63,507 nucleotides of DNA from Cyclobacteriaceae bacterium (GTDB lineage: Bacteria; Bacteroidota; Bacteroidia; Cytophagales; Cyclobacteriaceae), in contig WFNR01000018.1 of assembly GCA_015488485.1 (NCBI GenBank), positions 1-63,507 of the forward strand, written 5' to 3'. Shown here piece by piece: positions 29,535 to 37,326 of the stretch. The position numbers and the translations under genes were made by a program. Every line of letters begins with the position of its first letter. Position 1 is the stretch's first letter. The notes beneath the pieces are model-generated. The model saw nothing but the letters and a program-made list of their open reading frames with translations. It was not told the origin of the DNA and ran no database searches.

Positions 29535-29554
29535 CGTATTGGCCGGCCGCTGGT

Positions 29555-30346
29555 ATGAAGGACGATTTTCAGAAATTGACCCTTGGTTTGCCCCCCGGCA
29601 AAAAGTTCTACTTTGCGGCCGATTTTCACTTGGGCGCCCCGGCCGCGGCCGGTGACAGCCGTGAGCGGGAAAAGCGCGTAGTACGCTGGCTGCAAACTAC
29701 CGAGGGCGATGGAGCGGCTGTCTTTCTGCTGGGTGATGTGTTCGATTTTTGGTTCGAATACAAAAGAGCCGTACCCAAAGGCTTTGTGCGCTTTCAGGGA
29801 GAACTGGCGCGCCTGGCCGACAAAGGCATGCCGGTGTACTTGTTTACCGGCAACCACGACATGTGGATGTATGATTATTTCCCGACAGAACTGGGTGTGC
29901 AGGTTTTTCATCATCCGGTGGAAGTACAAGCGGGAGAAACTTTGTTTCTGATAGGCCATGGTGATGGCCTCGGGCCGGGTGACCACAAGTACAAGCTGCT
30001 CAAGAAGGTATTTAAAAACAAAATCAATCAGCGCCTGTTTGGGTTGCTGCACCCCAATCTGGGCATCAAAATGGCGCATGCCTGGTCAAGGAAAAGCCGT
30101 TTGGCCAACAATGTAAAAGAAAGCCGGGAAGACTTTGACCCCGACAAGGAGTTTTTACTGGCCTATTGCCGGCAGCAGGAGTCTATCCGCCACCACGACT
30201 ATTATATCTTCGGGCACCGCCATCTGCTGCTCGACCTGGAAGTAGGCCCGGGTAGCCGCTACCTGAACCCGGGAGATTGGGTAAACCACTCACACTATGT
30301 TATTTATGATGGGCAAACCTGCCGTATCGAAAATTTTACAGGCTAG
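29555..30346 (+). CDS. lpxH: UDP-2,3-diacylglucosamine diphosphatase LpxH
   Basis: LpxH cleaves UDP-2,3-diacylglucosamine to 2,3-diacylglucosamine-1-phosphate (lipid X), the acceptor for LpxB, at the inner-membrane surface. The 263-residue product is a calcineurin-like metallophosphoesterase with FAADFHLG, GDVFDFWFEY, TGNHDMW, GHGDGLGPGD and a C-terminal GHRH; these motifs hold the Mn-binding Asp, Asn and His residues. The GDVFDFWFEYK form is typical of LpxH rather than a general phosphatase. It is probably co-transcribed with ftsH. Its last bases overlap the start of the next secreted-protein gene. Confidence 0.93.
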   Translation: MKDDFQKLTLGLPPGKKFYFAADFHLGAPAAAGDSREREKRVVRWLQTTEGDGAAVFLLGDVFDFWFEYKRAVPKGFVRFQGELARLADKGMPVYLFTGNHDMWMYDYFPTELGVQVFHHPVEVQAGETLFLIGHGDGLGPGDHKYKLLKKVFKNKINQRLFGLLHPNLGIKMAHAWSRKSRLANNVKESREDFDPDKEFLLAYCRQQESIRHHDYYIFGHRHLLLDLEVGPGSRYLNPGDWVNHSHYVIYDGQTCRIENFTG

Positions 30347-31130
30347 CCTGCTGGTCATCGCCTTGTTTGGCAGCCAAACAGTGCAAAGCCAACCGGATAC
30401 CTTGCGGTTTAGCACCCCAATTACTGCTTTCAGCCTTAGCCCGGCAGATGATATTTATCTGGCACTGGCCGATGGCACCATTATAAAATATGCTGCCAAT
30501 CTGGACTCCCTGTTAGCCTACAGCCCGCAACGTACCGGGCGGGTTACCCTCCTGGAAGCCTGGCATGGTTTCAAGGTATTTGCTTTTTATAATGATTTTC
30601 AGGCTTACACTATTTTCGACCGTTTCCTGAGCCGGCCGGTAAAGTACCAACTGGGCGAAACTGGTAACTATTATGCCGATATGTGTACCATAGGGCAAGA
30701 TCAGCAGCTATGGATATATGAAGAAACAGGTTTGCGACTCCTGAAAATAAACCCCGCATACCGGGAAGCGGAACTCGAAATACCCCTGGAGTTTATTCTT
30801 GACCCCAAGGCGCACCGGATCAGCTATTTGAAAGAATACCAAAACCTGCTCTTCCTGGTTGACCAGCAAAATGGTGTGTATTTTTTTGATAATATGGGCA
30901 ATTATTTAAGGCAAATTAAAGTGCCGGGCGCTGTCAATTGTCAGTTCCGCAAGGGCAACCTGTACCTGCTTGCTGGTGATCAATTACATATTTTCGAGCT
31001 CTACGGCACAAAGCATAGGACGGTATATCTGCCGGCCGGCCACTGGCAAGGGTTGTTACCACTGCAGCAAAAAATATTGCTAATAGGCAAACAAATGGCC
31101 GTTAGCATACCTTACCCCGCTACCCCATAA
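30309..31130 (+). CDS. Secreted hypothetical protein, possibly beta-propeller
   Basis: Function unknown. From the ATG at 30309 the product is 273 residues with a signal peptide (hydrophobic about 12-24, cleavage near VQSQ). The mature part has recurring short strands such as IYLALADGTIIKY, GVYFFDNMGNYLRQIKV and LYLLAGDQLHIFE, spaced as in a small beta-propeller. No catalytic motif is visible. The frame overlaps the end of lpxH by 38 bases; starts at 30297 or 30306 are possible but would only add residues before the signal peptide. It looks translationally coupled to lpxH and is the last gene of the rsfS-ftsH-lpxH run. Confidence 0.72.
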   Translation: MGKPAVSKILQASLLVIALFGSQTVQSQPDTLRFSTPITAFSLSPADDIYLALADGTIIKYAANLDSLLAYSPQRTGRVTLLEAWHGFKVFAFYNDFQAYTIFDRFLSRPVKYQLGETGNYYADMCTIGQDQQLWIYEETGLRLLKINPAYREAELEIPLEFILDPKAHRISYLKEYQNLLFLVDQQNGVYFFDNMGNYLRQIKVPGAVNCQFRKGNLYLLAGDQLHIFELYGTKHRTVYLPAGHWQGLLPLQQKILLIGKQMAVSIPYPATP

Positions 31131-31137
31131 AGCGAAA

Positions 31138-31338
31138 CGCCCGGCTGTAACCGGGCGCTTCAAGGTCAGAACTCAAAATAACAGGATTAAAAGACCATTT
31201 TAATCCAATAACAACAACCTAAAGATAGAGCTTTTATGCACAATGGCAAAATGACCGGTTTGCCACTGGAAAGAAAATCGGCCGATTGTTCGATTTTATG
31301 GCTAAAATAATGTAGTTTACGCGCTCATTAACTACATT
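31138..31338. other. Intergenic region with five consecutive inverted repeats
   Basis: Five separate stems follow one another. Stem 1: CGCCCGG 31138-31144 with 31151-31157, a possible terminator without a T tract. Stem 2: GGATTAAAA 31184-31192 with 31198-31206. Stem 3: TGGCAAA 31244-31250 with 31259-31265. Stem 4: AAAATCG 31274-31280 with 31291-31297, overlapping the palindrome ATCGGCCGAT at 31277-31286. Stem 5: AATGTAGTT 31309-31317 with 31330-31338. All arms are perfect. The region lies between a secreted-protein gene and a small basic ORF. It could be a structured RNA, a terminator plus leader, or operators. No known RNA family was recognised, and no exact -7 element was found here. Confidence 0.5.
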
Positions 31339-31357
31339 AAATACACACTATATAATT

Positions 31358-31567
31358 ATGGGCAGGCCTCCTACTCGACCGATAAAACTAAAAGACGGTT
31401 TTTACATTGAAGTAAGAAACAAAAATGCTGCTTCCGGGGTAAAAGTAAGGCGCAGCACCCGCGAACAGATGGAGCTGGCTATCCAGGAATACGGCAAATC
31501 GAAAGAAGTGATTGTGCTGGGTGAAATGCGCGATGGCAAATGGGTAGATGAAAAGAAAAAGAAATAG
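31358..31567 (+). CDS. Small basic conserved protein, function unknown
   Basis: The 69-residue product starts MGRPPTRPIKLKDGFYIEV, continues through GVKVRRSTREQMELAIQEY and ends in a lysine tail. It has no signal peptide or membrane segment and should be cytoplasmic. The GRPPTRP start and the many Arg/Lys residues resemble AT-hook-like or RNA/DNA-binding peptides, but this is only a resemblance. I believe similar short proteins occur in other Bacteroidota, which could not be checked. It stands alone after the structured region and converges with purF at a 3-base gap. The start codon agrees with the conserved-looking N-terminus. Confidence 0.7.
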   Translation: MGRPPTRPIKLKDGFYIEVRNKNAASGVKVRRSTREQMELAIQEYGKSKEVIVLGEMRDGKWVDEKKKK

Positions 31568-31570
31568 ACC

Positions 31571-33454
31571 TTAGTAGGCTCTTACCATTTTACCCTCCAT
31601 GTAGTTGACAAAGGCCTTGTTTACCACCCGGTTACCTCCCGGAGTGGGAAAACGACCGGTAAAATACCAATCGCCTGTATGGTTGGGGATGGCTTCGTGC
31701 AGTCCTTCAATGGTTTGATAGACTATCTCCAGGTCGGCTTGTAAGATATCGGGCTTGACAATTTCTGCTATCTTGTCGGAAATCTCCTGGGTAGAGAACA
31801 AATCGTAAAGCTGGTTCACATAGTTAACCGGTTCATTGGCAACCACGGCCTGCTTGCATTGCTCGTACACTTCATCCAGCTTCTGCTCCATGCCGTTTTC
31901 TCTGATCAGCGCTATCAGCGCCCGGAAAGCCACAAATTCATTCATCCGGGACATATCAATGCCATAGCAATCGGGAAAACGAATCTGCGGAGCCGATGAT
32001 ACGATGATGATTTTCTTTGGCTGCAGCTTGGCCAGAATGGTCAGGATGCTCTTTTCCAGGGTAGTGCCGCGTACAATTGAATCGTCAATAACCACAATAG
32101 TATCGACATTCTTTTCTATCACCTCATAGGTACTGTCATAAACATGCGCCACCAGTTCGTCCCGGTCCACATCATCGGTAATAAAGGTGCGTAACTTCAC
32201 ATCCTTCAGCACCAGCTTTTCTACCCGCGGCCGGAAGCTCAGCAATTCCTCTATCGGCTCCAGGCGTGGTTTGCCTTCTATCACCACCTCCTTGCGCTTA
32301 TCGGCAATATAATCCTCCAGGCCTTCGATCATACCCAGAAAAGCCGTTTCAGCCGTATTGGGGATATAGGAGAATACCGTATGCTTGAGGTCGAAATTGA
32401 TGGCCCGCAGTATCTGGGGCACCAGCAGGCGCCCGAGCATCTTACGCTCGTTGTAAATATCGGGGTCGGTGCCACGCGAAAAATAAATGCGCTCAAAGCT
32501 GCAGGACTTACGCGGTAAGGCTTCGATAAACTGCTCCTGCTTATAATTGCCCTGCCGGTCGATAATCAGGGCATGGGCCGGCTCAATCTCAAAAATCTGA
32601 TCATAAGCCACATCAAAAGCTGTTTTTATAGCCGGTTTTTCGGAGGCCACTACTACCACTTCCTCATCGGCATAATAGTAGGCCGGACGAATGCCGGCCG
32701 GGTCGCGGGCCACAAATGCCGCTCCGTAGCCGGTAAGACCAGCCATGGCATAGCCCCCGTCAAAATCCTTGCACGAGCGTCTGAGCACCTGGGTCAGGTC
32801 CAGCTCATTGGCAATGATGTCGGCAATTTCCTTATTGGTATATTGGCCTTTGTATTTTTTGAAAATAGCCTGATTTTCTTCATCCAGAAAGTGGCCGATC
32901 TTCTCCAGCACGGTTACCGTATCGGATTTCTCCTTGGGGTGTTGACCCAGGTCGATGAGTATCTGAATCAACTCATCAACATTGGTCATGTTGAAATTCC
33001 CGGCTAGTGCCAGGCTGCGGCTGCGCCAGTTGTTTTGCCGGAGCAGCGGATGGCAGTTTTCGATACTGTTTTTGCCATGCGTACCATAGCGCAGGTGCCC
33101 CAGCCACAGCTCTCCGGTAAAGGCTACATTGGCACGCAGCCAGTTGGCATCGTAAAACACCTCGCCCTGGCGTTGGGCTTTCTGGTACTTCTTGTTGATT
33201 TTGCGGAAGATATCGCTGATCGGGTCCTGATCCACCGAGCGATAGCGGCTGATGTACTTCAACCCCGGCTCCTGCTGCAGCTTGATGTTGACCACTCCGG
33301 CACCATCCTGGCCACGGTTTTTCTGCTTTTCCATTAGCAGGTAGAGCTTGCGGCTGGCGTAGGTAGGCGTGCCGTATTTTTCGATGTAATAGGCCAGCGG
33401 CTTGCGCAGACGAATCAGGGCAATGCCACATTCATGTTTGATGAGGTCACTCAT
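31571..33454 (-). CDS. purF: Amidophosphoribosyltransferase (long PurF form)
   Basis: PurF makes 5-phosphoribosylamine from PRPP and glutamine, the first step of purine synthesis. The 627-residue product has the class II glutaminase nucleophile at Cys9 (HECGIAL), implying removal of an 8-residue propeptide as in Bacillus PurF. GHLRYGTHG and RSLALAGNFNMTN are also glutaminase motifs. The PRPP loop is VVIDDSIVRGTT (454-465). It is about 130-150 residues longer than standard PurF, with insertions at about 160-230 and 380-430. The cysteines of the Fe-S-containing PurF type are not obvious. It could be a paralogue with an altered role beside a standard PurF elsewhere in the genome. It follows murI at 64 bases, with its own -7 element. 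Confidence 0.85.
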   Translation of the reverse strand: MSDLIKHECGIALIRLRKPLAYYIEKYGTPTYASRKLYLLMEKQKNRGQDGAGVVNIKLQQEPGLKYISRYRSVDQDPISDIFRKINKKYQKAQRQGEVFYDANWLRANVAFTGELWLGHLRYGTHGKNSIENCHPLLRQNNWRSRSLALAGNFNMTNVDELIQILIDLGQHPKEKSDTVTVLEKIGHFLDEENQAIFKKYKGQYTNKEIADIIANELDLTQVLRRSCKDFDGGYAMAGLTGYGAAFVARDPAGIRPAYYYADEEVVVVASEKPAIKTAFDVAYDQIFEIEPAHALIIDRQGNYKQEQFIEALPRKSCSFERIYFSRGTDPDIYNERKMLGRLLVPQILRAINFDLKHTVFSYIPNTAETAFLGMIEGLEDYIADKRKEVVIEGKPRLEPIEELLSFRPRVEKLVLKDVKLRTFITDDVDRDELVAHVYDSTYEVIEKNVDTIVVIDDSIVRGTTLEKSILTILAKLQPKKIIIVSSAPQIRFPDCYGIDMSRMNEFVAFRALIALIRENGMEQKLDEVYEQCKQAVVANEPVNYVNQLYDLFSTQEISDKIAEIVKPDILQADLEIVYQTIEGLHEAIPNHTGDWYFTGRFPTPGGNRVVNKAFVNYMEGKMVRAY

Positions 33455-33514
33455 GGCGGAGCAAAGGTTACGGCAAAATTAAAGACATTCTGTAACCTGT
33501 CCGCCACCGCTCCG
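33455..33514 (-). promoter_or_regulatory. purF promoter with nested inverted repeats
   Basis: The minus strand has an exact TAATTTTG at 33481-33474, 20 bases before the ATG. It is flanked by GGTTAC/GTAACC arms at 33492-33497 and 33466-33471. Outside these, CGGAGC (33514-33509) can pair with GCTCCG (33462-33457), and GGCGGA (33505-33500) with TCCGCC (33460-33455); the last two pairings exclude each other. This looks like an operator or a switching leader. Confidence 0.45.
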
Positions 33515-33518
33515 AAAA

Positions 33519-34334
33519 TTATTCCCACAACTTGTATTCTTCCAGGGTTACATCTCCTCCGAAAAATCGCTTGGCCAGGCGAGCGAAATTATCGGTATAA
33601 TCGGAAATATAAAAATGATCCGGTTGCGTAACCGGCCGGTCCGCCAGCAGCTTTTTCTGCTCCAGATAGTTTTGCAGGTAGTCGGCCGTAACCAGCGAAG
33701 AATCATATACGGCAACCTCCGCACCCAGATAAGCGGCAATCTCGTCCCTGATAAGCGGATAATGCGTGCAGCCCAGCACCAGATGCCGGCTGCCGGCCAA
33801 TTGCGGGTGATCCAGATAATTGCCTATAACATCGGTGGCAATACGCCCCTGCACAAAGCCCTCCTCGATCATCGGCACCAGCAGGGGCGTAGCCAGCTCG
33901 GCCACCTCGATACCGGGCCGCGCCTGGCGCAGCAGCCGGCCATAAATACCCGAAGCAATGGTAGCCCGCGTGCCGATAACACCCACTTTGCCACGTGGGT
34001 TCCGAACAGCCAGTTTGGTTACCATAGGTTCAATTACGTTGATTACCTTGGCTCGGCTGGCGGTGTATTCCTTTAGTAACTCGTTGGCTACAGCCGATGC
34101 CGTATTACAAGCAATCACGATAACCTTACAACCCTGCGCTATCAGCAGATCGGCTATTTTTACTGCATAGGCCTGCACCGCAGCAGCCGATTTGTCGCCA
34201 TAGGGCAAATGAGCGGTGTCGCCAAAATAGATTAATCGCTCATTAGGCATTGCCTGTTTGATGGCATGCGCTACCGTAAGGCCACCAATGCCGCTGTCGA
34301 AAACCCCGATAGGTCCTGATGGGTTAGCAGTCAT
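33519..34334 (-). CDS. murI: Glutamate racemase MurI
   Basis: MurI makes D-glutamate for peptidoglycan in the cytoplasm. The 271-residue product has every family landmark: Asp13 in VFDSGIGGLT, the first catalytic Cys76 in ACNTAS, and the second Cys189 with His191 in GCTHYP. Length is normal and no extra domain is present. The ATG at 34334 gives the usual short lead-in to FDSG. It is upstream of purF on the same strand and divergent from the OmpA/PD40 gene at 34416, with 81 bases between. Confidence 0.96.
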   Translation of the reverse strand: MTANPSGPIGVFDSGIGGLTVAHAIKQAMPNERLIYFGDTAHLPYGDKSAAAVQAYAVKIADLLIAQGCKVIVIACNTASAVANELLKEYTASRAKVINVIEPMVTKLAVRNPRGKVGVIGTRATIASGIYGRLLRQARPGIEVAELATPLLVPMIEEGFVQGRIATDVIGNYLDHPQLAGSRHLVLGCTHYPLIRDEIAAYLGAEVAVYDSSLVTADYLQNYLEQKKLLADRPVTQPDHFYISDYTDNFARLAKRFFGGDVTLEEYKLWE

Positions 34335-34373
34335 CCGGCAATTATAGTCTTTATCTTAGGATTTGGTTGCTTT

Positions 34374-34407
34374 TTGTATTAAAATTGAACAGAAAAAAAT
34401 ATTTTTC
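34374..34407 (+). promoter_or_regulatory. Candidate promoter for the second OmpA/PD40 gene
   Basis: TTG at 34374-34376 and TATTTTTC at 34400-34407 (7 of 8) are 23 nt apart. The ATG is only 9 bases after the -7 element, so the mRNA would have almost no leader. Confidence 0.33.
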
Positions 34408-34415
34408 GCACCACC

Positions 34416-36461
34416 ATGAAAAACAGCATGCGCTTTCTACTTATTGGCTGGCTGGTTCTGGGCTTTAGTCTCCGTGCCAGCAGCCAGGACTCCCTTGCCA
34501 TTGCCAAAGAAATGTACGAGATGGGTATGGAACTGTACAACTTCAATACCCGTGAACAAGCCAAGGAGATGTTCATTCAGGCTACCCAGTACGACCCTGA
34601 CTTTGCCCAGGCTTATCTGATGGCCGGCAAGGCCAACCTGCTTACCGTAAACAAAGGGCAGGCGTTGCCTTATCTGCTGAAAGCCTATGAGTTGAATCCA
34701 CATATTGATGAGGAGATTTTATTCCTGATTGGCAAGGCCTATCACTATGCCGACAAGTATGATGATGCTATTCGCTACTACGAAGCTTACCGCAAGCAAC
34801 TGGCCTACTCGCTCGATTTCAACAAATCGCGCAAGATTTACGATCTGGACTGGAAGATATTTGAATGCCGCAATGCTAAGATTTACCTGGCCCACCCGGT
34901 AGATGTTACCATTACTAACCTGGGTGATAATATCAATACGGAATATCCCGAATACGCCCCGTTGATATCATTTGATGAAAAAACGTTGGTCTTCACCTCA
35001 CGCAGGCCGGAAAACACCAACCCCGATCTGGCAGAAGATTTCGAATATTATGAAGATGTATATATTTCGGAGTTTAAAGATGGCCAATGGAGTCCGGCCC
35101 GGCCCATGCCCTCGCCTATCAATGGCGATTACCACAACTCCGATGTGGGCCTCTCGCCCGATGGCAAGGTAATGTACCTCTATACCGATGAAAATGGCGG
35201 TGATATTGTGGAGACCCGCCTGGTGGATGGTAAGTGGACAAATCCAAAACCGGTAAAAGGGCTGATAAACACCCCCTACCTGGAGAACTCGGCCACCATC
35301 TCGCACGATCTGAAGGTAATGTATTTTACCAGCAACAAGCCCGGTGGCTATGGGGGTACTGATATTTACGTTTCGGTTTTGGGCGACAACGGTCGCTGGG
35401 GAAAACCGCGCAACCTGGGGCCATTGGTAAACACTGAACGTGACGAAGAGGCTCCGTTTCTTTCCAAATCGGGAAAACGCCTGTATTTCAGCTCCAACGG
35501 CCATGCCGGTATGGGCGACCTGGACATATACGTGGCCGAACGAGATGGTGACGATGTAGCCAGATTTAAAAAACCGGTCAATATGGGCTACCCCATCAAC
35601 TCGGCTGAGAATGATGTTTTTTTTGTGTTGAATGGTGATGAAACAAGAGCTTATTATTCCTCTGTAAAGAGTACAAGCAAGGGTGACCTGGATATTTACC
35701 AAATCAATTTGGAGCGCTGGAAGCCCATCAATATCGATAGTCTGGCCAACCTGATACAGTTGGAAATTCAGGAGACAACCCCTACGGCAACCGCTCCGCT
35801 ACAACCGGCCCCGGCTCTGCAGCCACAGCCCGATACCTCAACCGTGGATATTACCCTGGTGCTGACTGTATTGGACGGTGAGAGCCTCGATACCCTTGAT
35901 GCCCGTGTGGCGCTCATTGACCAGCGCAACCAACATGTTACAACCGGCCAGCGTACTGCAAAAGGCAGTTATGAGATTGTTTTCAAAAATAAAGAGTATA
36001 CCACTTATAAGGTGAAAATAAATAAAGAGGGCTACCTGCCTTATGAATCGGTGATACATGTAATCGGCCGTACCCGCCACCCTGATAAGCTCTATGAAAC
36101 CATTGCCCTGAATCCGATTAAGGAATCTTACTCAACGGTGATGAATGTGTACTTCGGCCATGACAGTGACCAACCCAACAGCTATGAAGACATTCAGTAC
36201 CTGGAAAAACTGTTGAAAGAGAATCCCAACCTGAAAGTGGAGATTAGCGGCCATACCGACAACCTGGGGCCGGAAGCCTATAACCTGGACCTCTCGCAAA
36301 GGCGGGCCGATAACATCAAGAAATACCTGGTAGAACATGGCATTGACCCTGAGCGTATTATCGCCATTGGCTACGGTATGTCGAGGCCTATTGCCGATAA
36401 CGCTACCCGGGCCGGCCGCAGGCTAAACAGGCGCACCGAATTTAAGATTCTGCAGCGCTAA
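34416..36461 (+). CDS. OmpA-family protein with TPR and PD40 repeats (PorE-like), second copy
   Basis: The 681-residue product has a signal peptide (about 1-23), TPR helices (about 25-150), PD40 repeats with LVFTSRRPE, MYLYTDENGG, MYFTSNKPGG and LYFSSNGHAG (about 170-420), a short Pro/Gln/Thr-rich linker (about 455-485), a carboxypeptidase-regulatory-like domain (about 490-565) and a C-terminal OmpA domain (SGHTDNLGPEAYN, RRLNRRTEF). It shares the architecture of the protein at 20855-22765 and of P. gingivalis PorE. It probably ties an outer-membrane complex to peptidoglycan; a T9SS role is inferred. The ATG at 34416 is used, with an internal ATG four codons later as an alternative. Its end overlaps the convergent glycosyltransferase gene by 20 bases. 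Confidence 0.88.
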   Translation: MKNSMRFLLIGWLVLGFSLRASSQDSLAIAKEMYEMGMELYNFNTREQAKEMFIQATQYDPDFAQAYLMAGKANLLTVNKGQALPYLLKAYELNPHIDEEILFLIGKAYHYADKYDDAIRYYEAYRKQLAYSLDFNKSRKIYDLDWKIFECRNAKIYLAHPVDVTITNLGDNINTEYPEYAPLISFDEKTLVFTSRRPENTNPDLAEDFEYYEDVYISEFKDGQWSPARPMPSPINGDYHNSDVGLSPDGKVMYLYTDENGGDIVETRLVDGKWTNPKPVKGLINTPYLENSATISHDLKVMYFTSNKPGGYGGTDIYVSVLGDNGRWGKPRNLGPLVNTERDEEAPFLSKSGKRLYFSSNGHAGMGDLDIYVAERDGDDVARFKKPVNMGYPINSAENDVFFVLNGDETRAYYSSVKSTSKGDLDIYQINLERWKPINIDSLANLIQLEIQETTPTATAPLQPAPALQPQPDTSTVDITLVLTVLDGESLDTLDARVALIDQRNQHVTTGQRTAKGSYEIVFKNKEYTTYKVKINKEGYLPYESVIHVIGRTRHPDKLYETIALNPIKESYSTVMNVYFGHDSDQPNSYEDIQYLEKLLKENPNLKVEISGHTDNLGPEAYNLDLSQRRADNIKKYLVEHGIDPERIIAIGYGMSRPIADNATRAGRRLNRRTEFKILQR

Positions 36462-37326
36462 GCGCCCTGCCTGCCTGCCTGTATAGTCTGAACATAGGGA
36501 GCAACACCCCCCAGTTGAGAGAGGCCAGGGCCATTTTCATCTCATAGCGCAGCCTTACCTGTAATGCAGCGTATTCGGCCGGGGTTTGACACATGCCATA
36601 GGCCTTGCGACATACCTGTAAAGTGCTGCGCAACATAGCGCTGCGCGGCCGGTATTGCGTGCTACCCAGGGAGCCTTTTACAATTCTTTTTTCGGCCAAC
36701 ACCTCCGGAGTGTAGCAGAACTTAAAACGCCTGGAGGCCCGCACCAGCAGGTCAAAATCCTCATAAGCCAGGTTTTCATCATAGCCACCGAGGGAGTCGA
36801 GCATGGCACGGCTGTACATCATGGTTACCGGGTTGATAAAATACTTGCGCAATACCGTTTCAAACAGGTACCCCTGCGGCACTTCACCAGCTAAAAAATC
36901 AACGGTGCGGTGCTCCCTGAGCATCCTGCCGGACTTATTTATGATGCGAGCATCGCAAAAATGCAGGCCATAATCCGGCCCGGCTGCCTGCAGGGCCGCC
37001 ACCCCGCGGGCAATGCGCCCGGGCAACAGCCGGTCGTCAGCCGCCAGATCGATGATATAGTTCCCTTGTGCCTGGCGCCAGGCCAGGTTGAAAGCCCGGC
37101 AATTGCCAATATTCTGTTGTAGGGCAATAAATTTTATATCCTTGTTACCGGCCAGGGCCTGCCTGATAGCCGGCACACTGGCATCACTACTGCCATCATC
37201 AACCACAATAAGTTCTACATGAGGATAAGTCTGCGCCAGCACCGAGGCAATGGCTTCGCCCACATAGGCGGCATGGTTGTAGCTCAGGCAAATTACCGAT
37301 ACTAGCTGCTGGGCAGGGTGGCTCAT
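36442..37326 (-). CDS. Family 2 glycosyltransferase
   Basis: The 294-residue product is a GT-A fold glycosyltransferase with VSVICLSYNHAAYVGEAI, the nucleotide-binding VDDGSSD, a DLAADDR in place of the usual DxD-containing segment, and a GGYDENLAYEDFDLLVRA acceptor-side motif. It would transfer a sugar in the cytoplasm to a cell-surface glycan or lipid; donor and acceptor are unknown. The start is the ATG at 37326, overlapping the stop of the upstream acyltransferase gene as ATGA. A longer frame from a GTG at 37365 would lie inside that gene. Near the 3' end a (CCTG)4 tract lies within the coding part. It converges on the OmpA gene with a 20-base overlap. Confidence 0.87.
   Translation of the reverse strand: MSHPAQQLVSVICLSYNHAAYVGEAIASVLAQTYPHVELIVVDDGSSDASVPAIRQALAGNKDIKFIALQQNIGNCRAFNLAWRQAQGNYIIDLAADDRLLPGRIARGVAALQAAGPDYGLHFCDARIINKSGRMLREHRTVDFLAGEVPQGYLFETVLRKYFINPVTMMYSRAMLDSLGGYDENLAYEDFDLLVRASRRFKFCYTPEVLAEKRIVKGSLGSTQYRPRSAMLRSTLQVCRKAYGMCQTPAEYAALQVRLRYEMKMALASLNWGVLLPMFRLYRQAGRALSAAES
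36466..36481. repeat. (CCTG)4 tetranucleotide repeat
   Basis: Four perfect CCTG units lie in the last codons of the glycosyltransferase gene (CAGG on its strand). Slippage would alter only the last 10 or so residues and could run into the convergent gene's end. Confidence 0.8.

Noticed and set aside
36466-36481. Phase-variable switch in the glycosyltransferase gene
   Set aside because: Only four repeat units near the 3' end, where a frame change would alter few residues.
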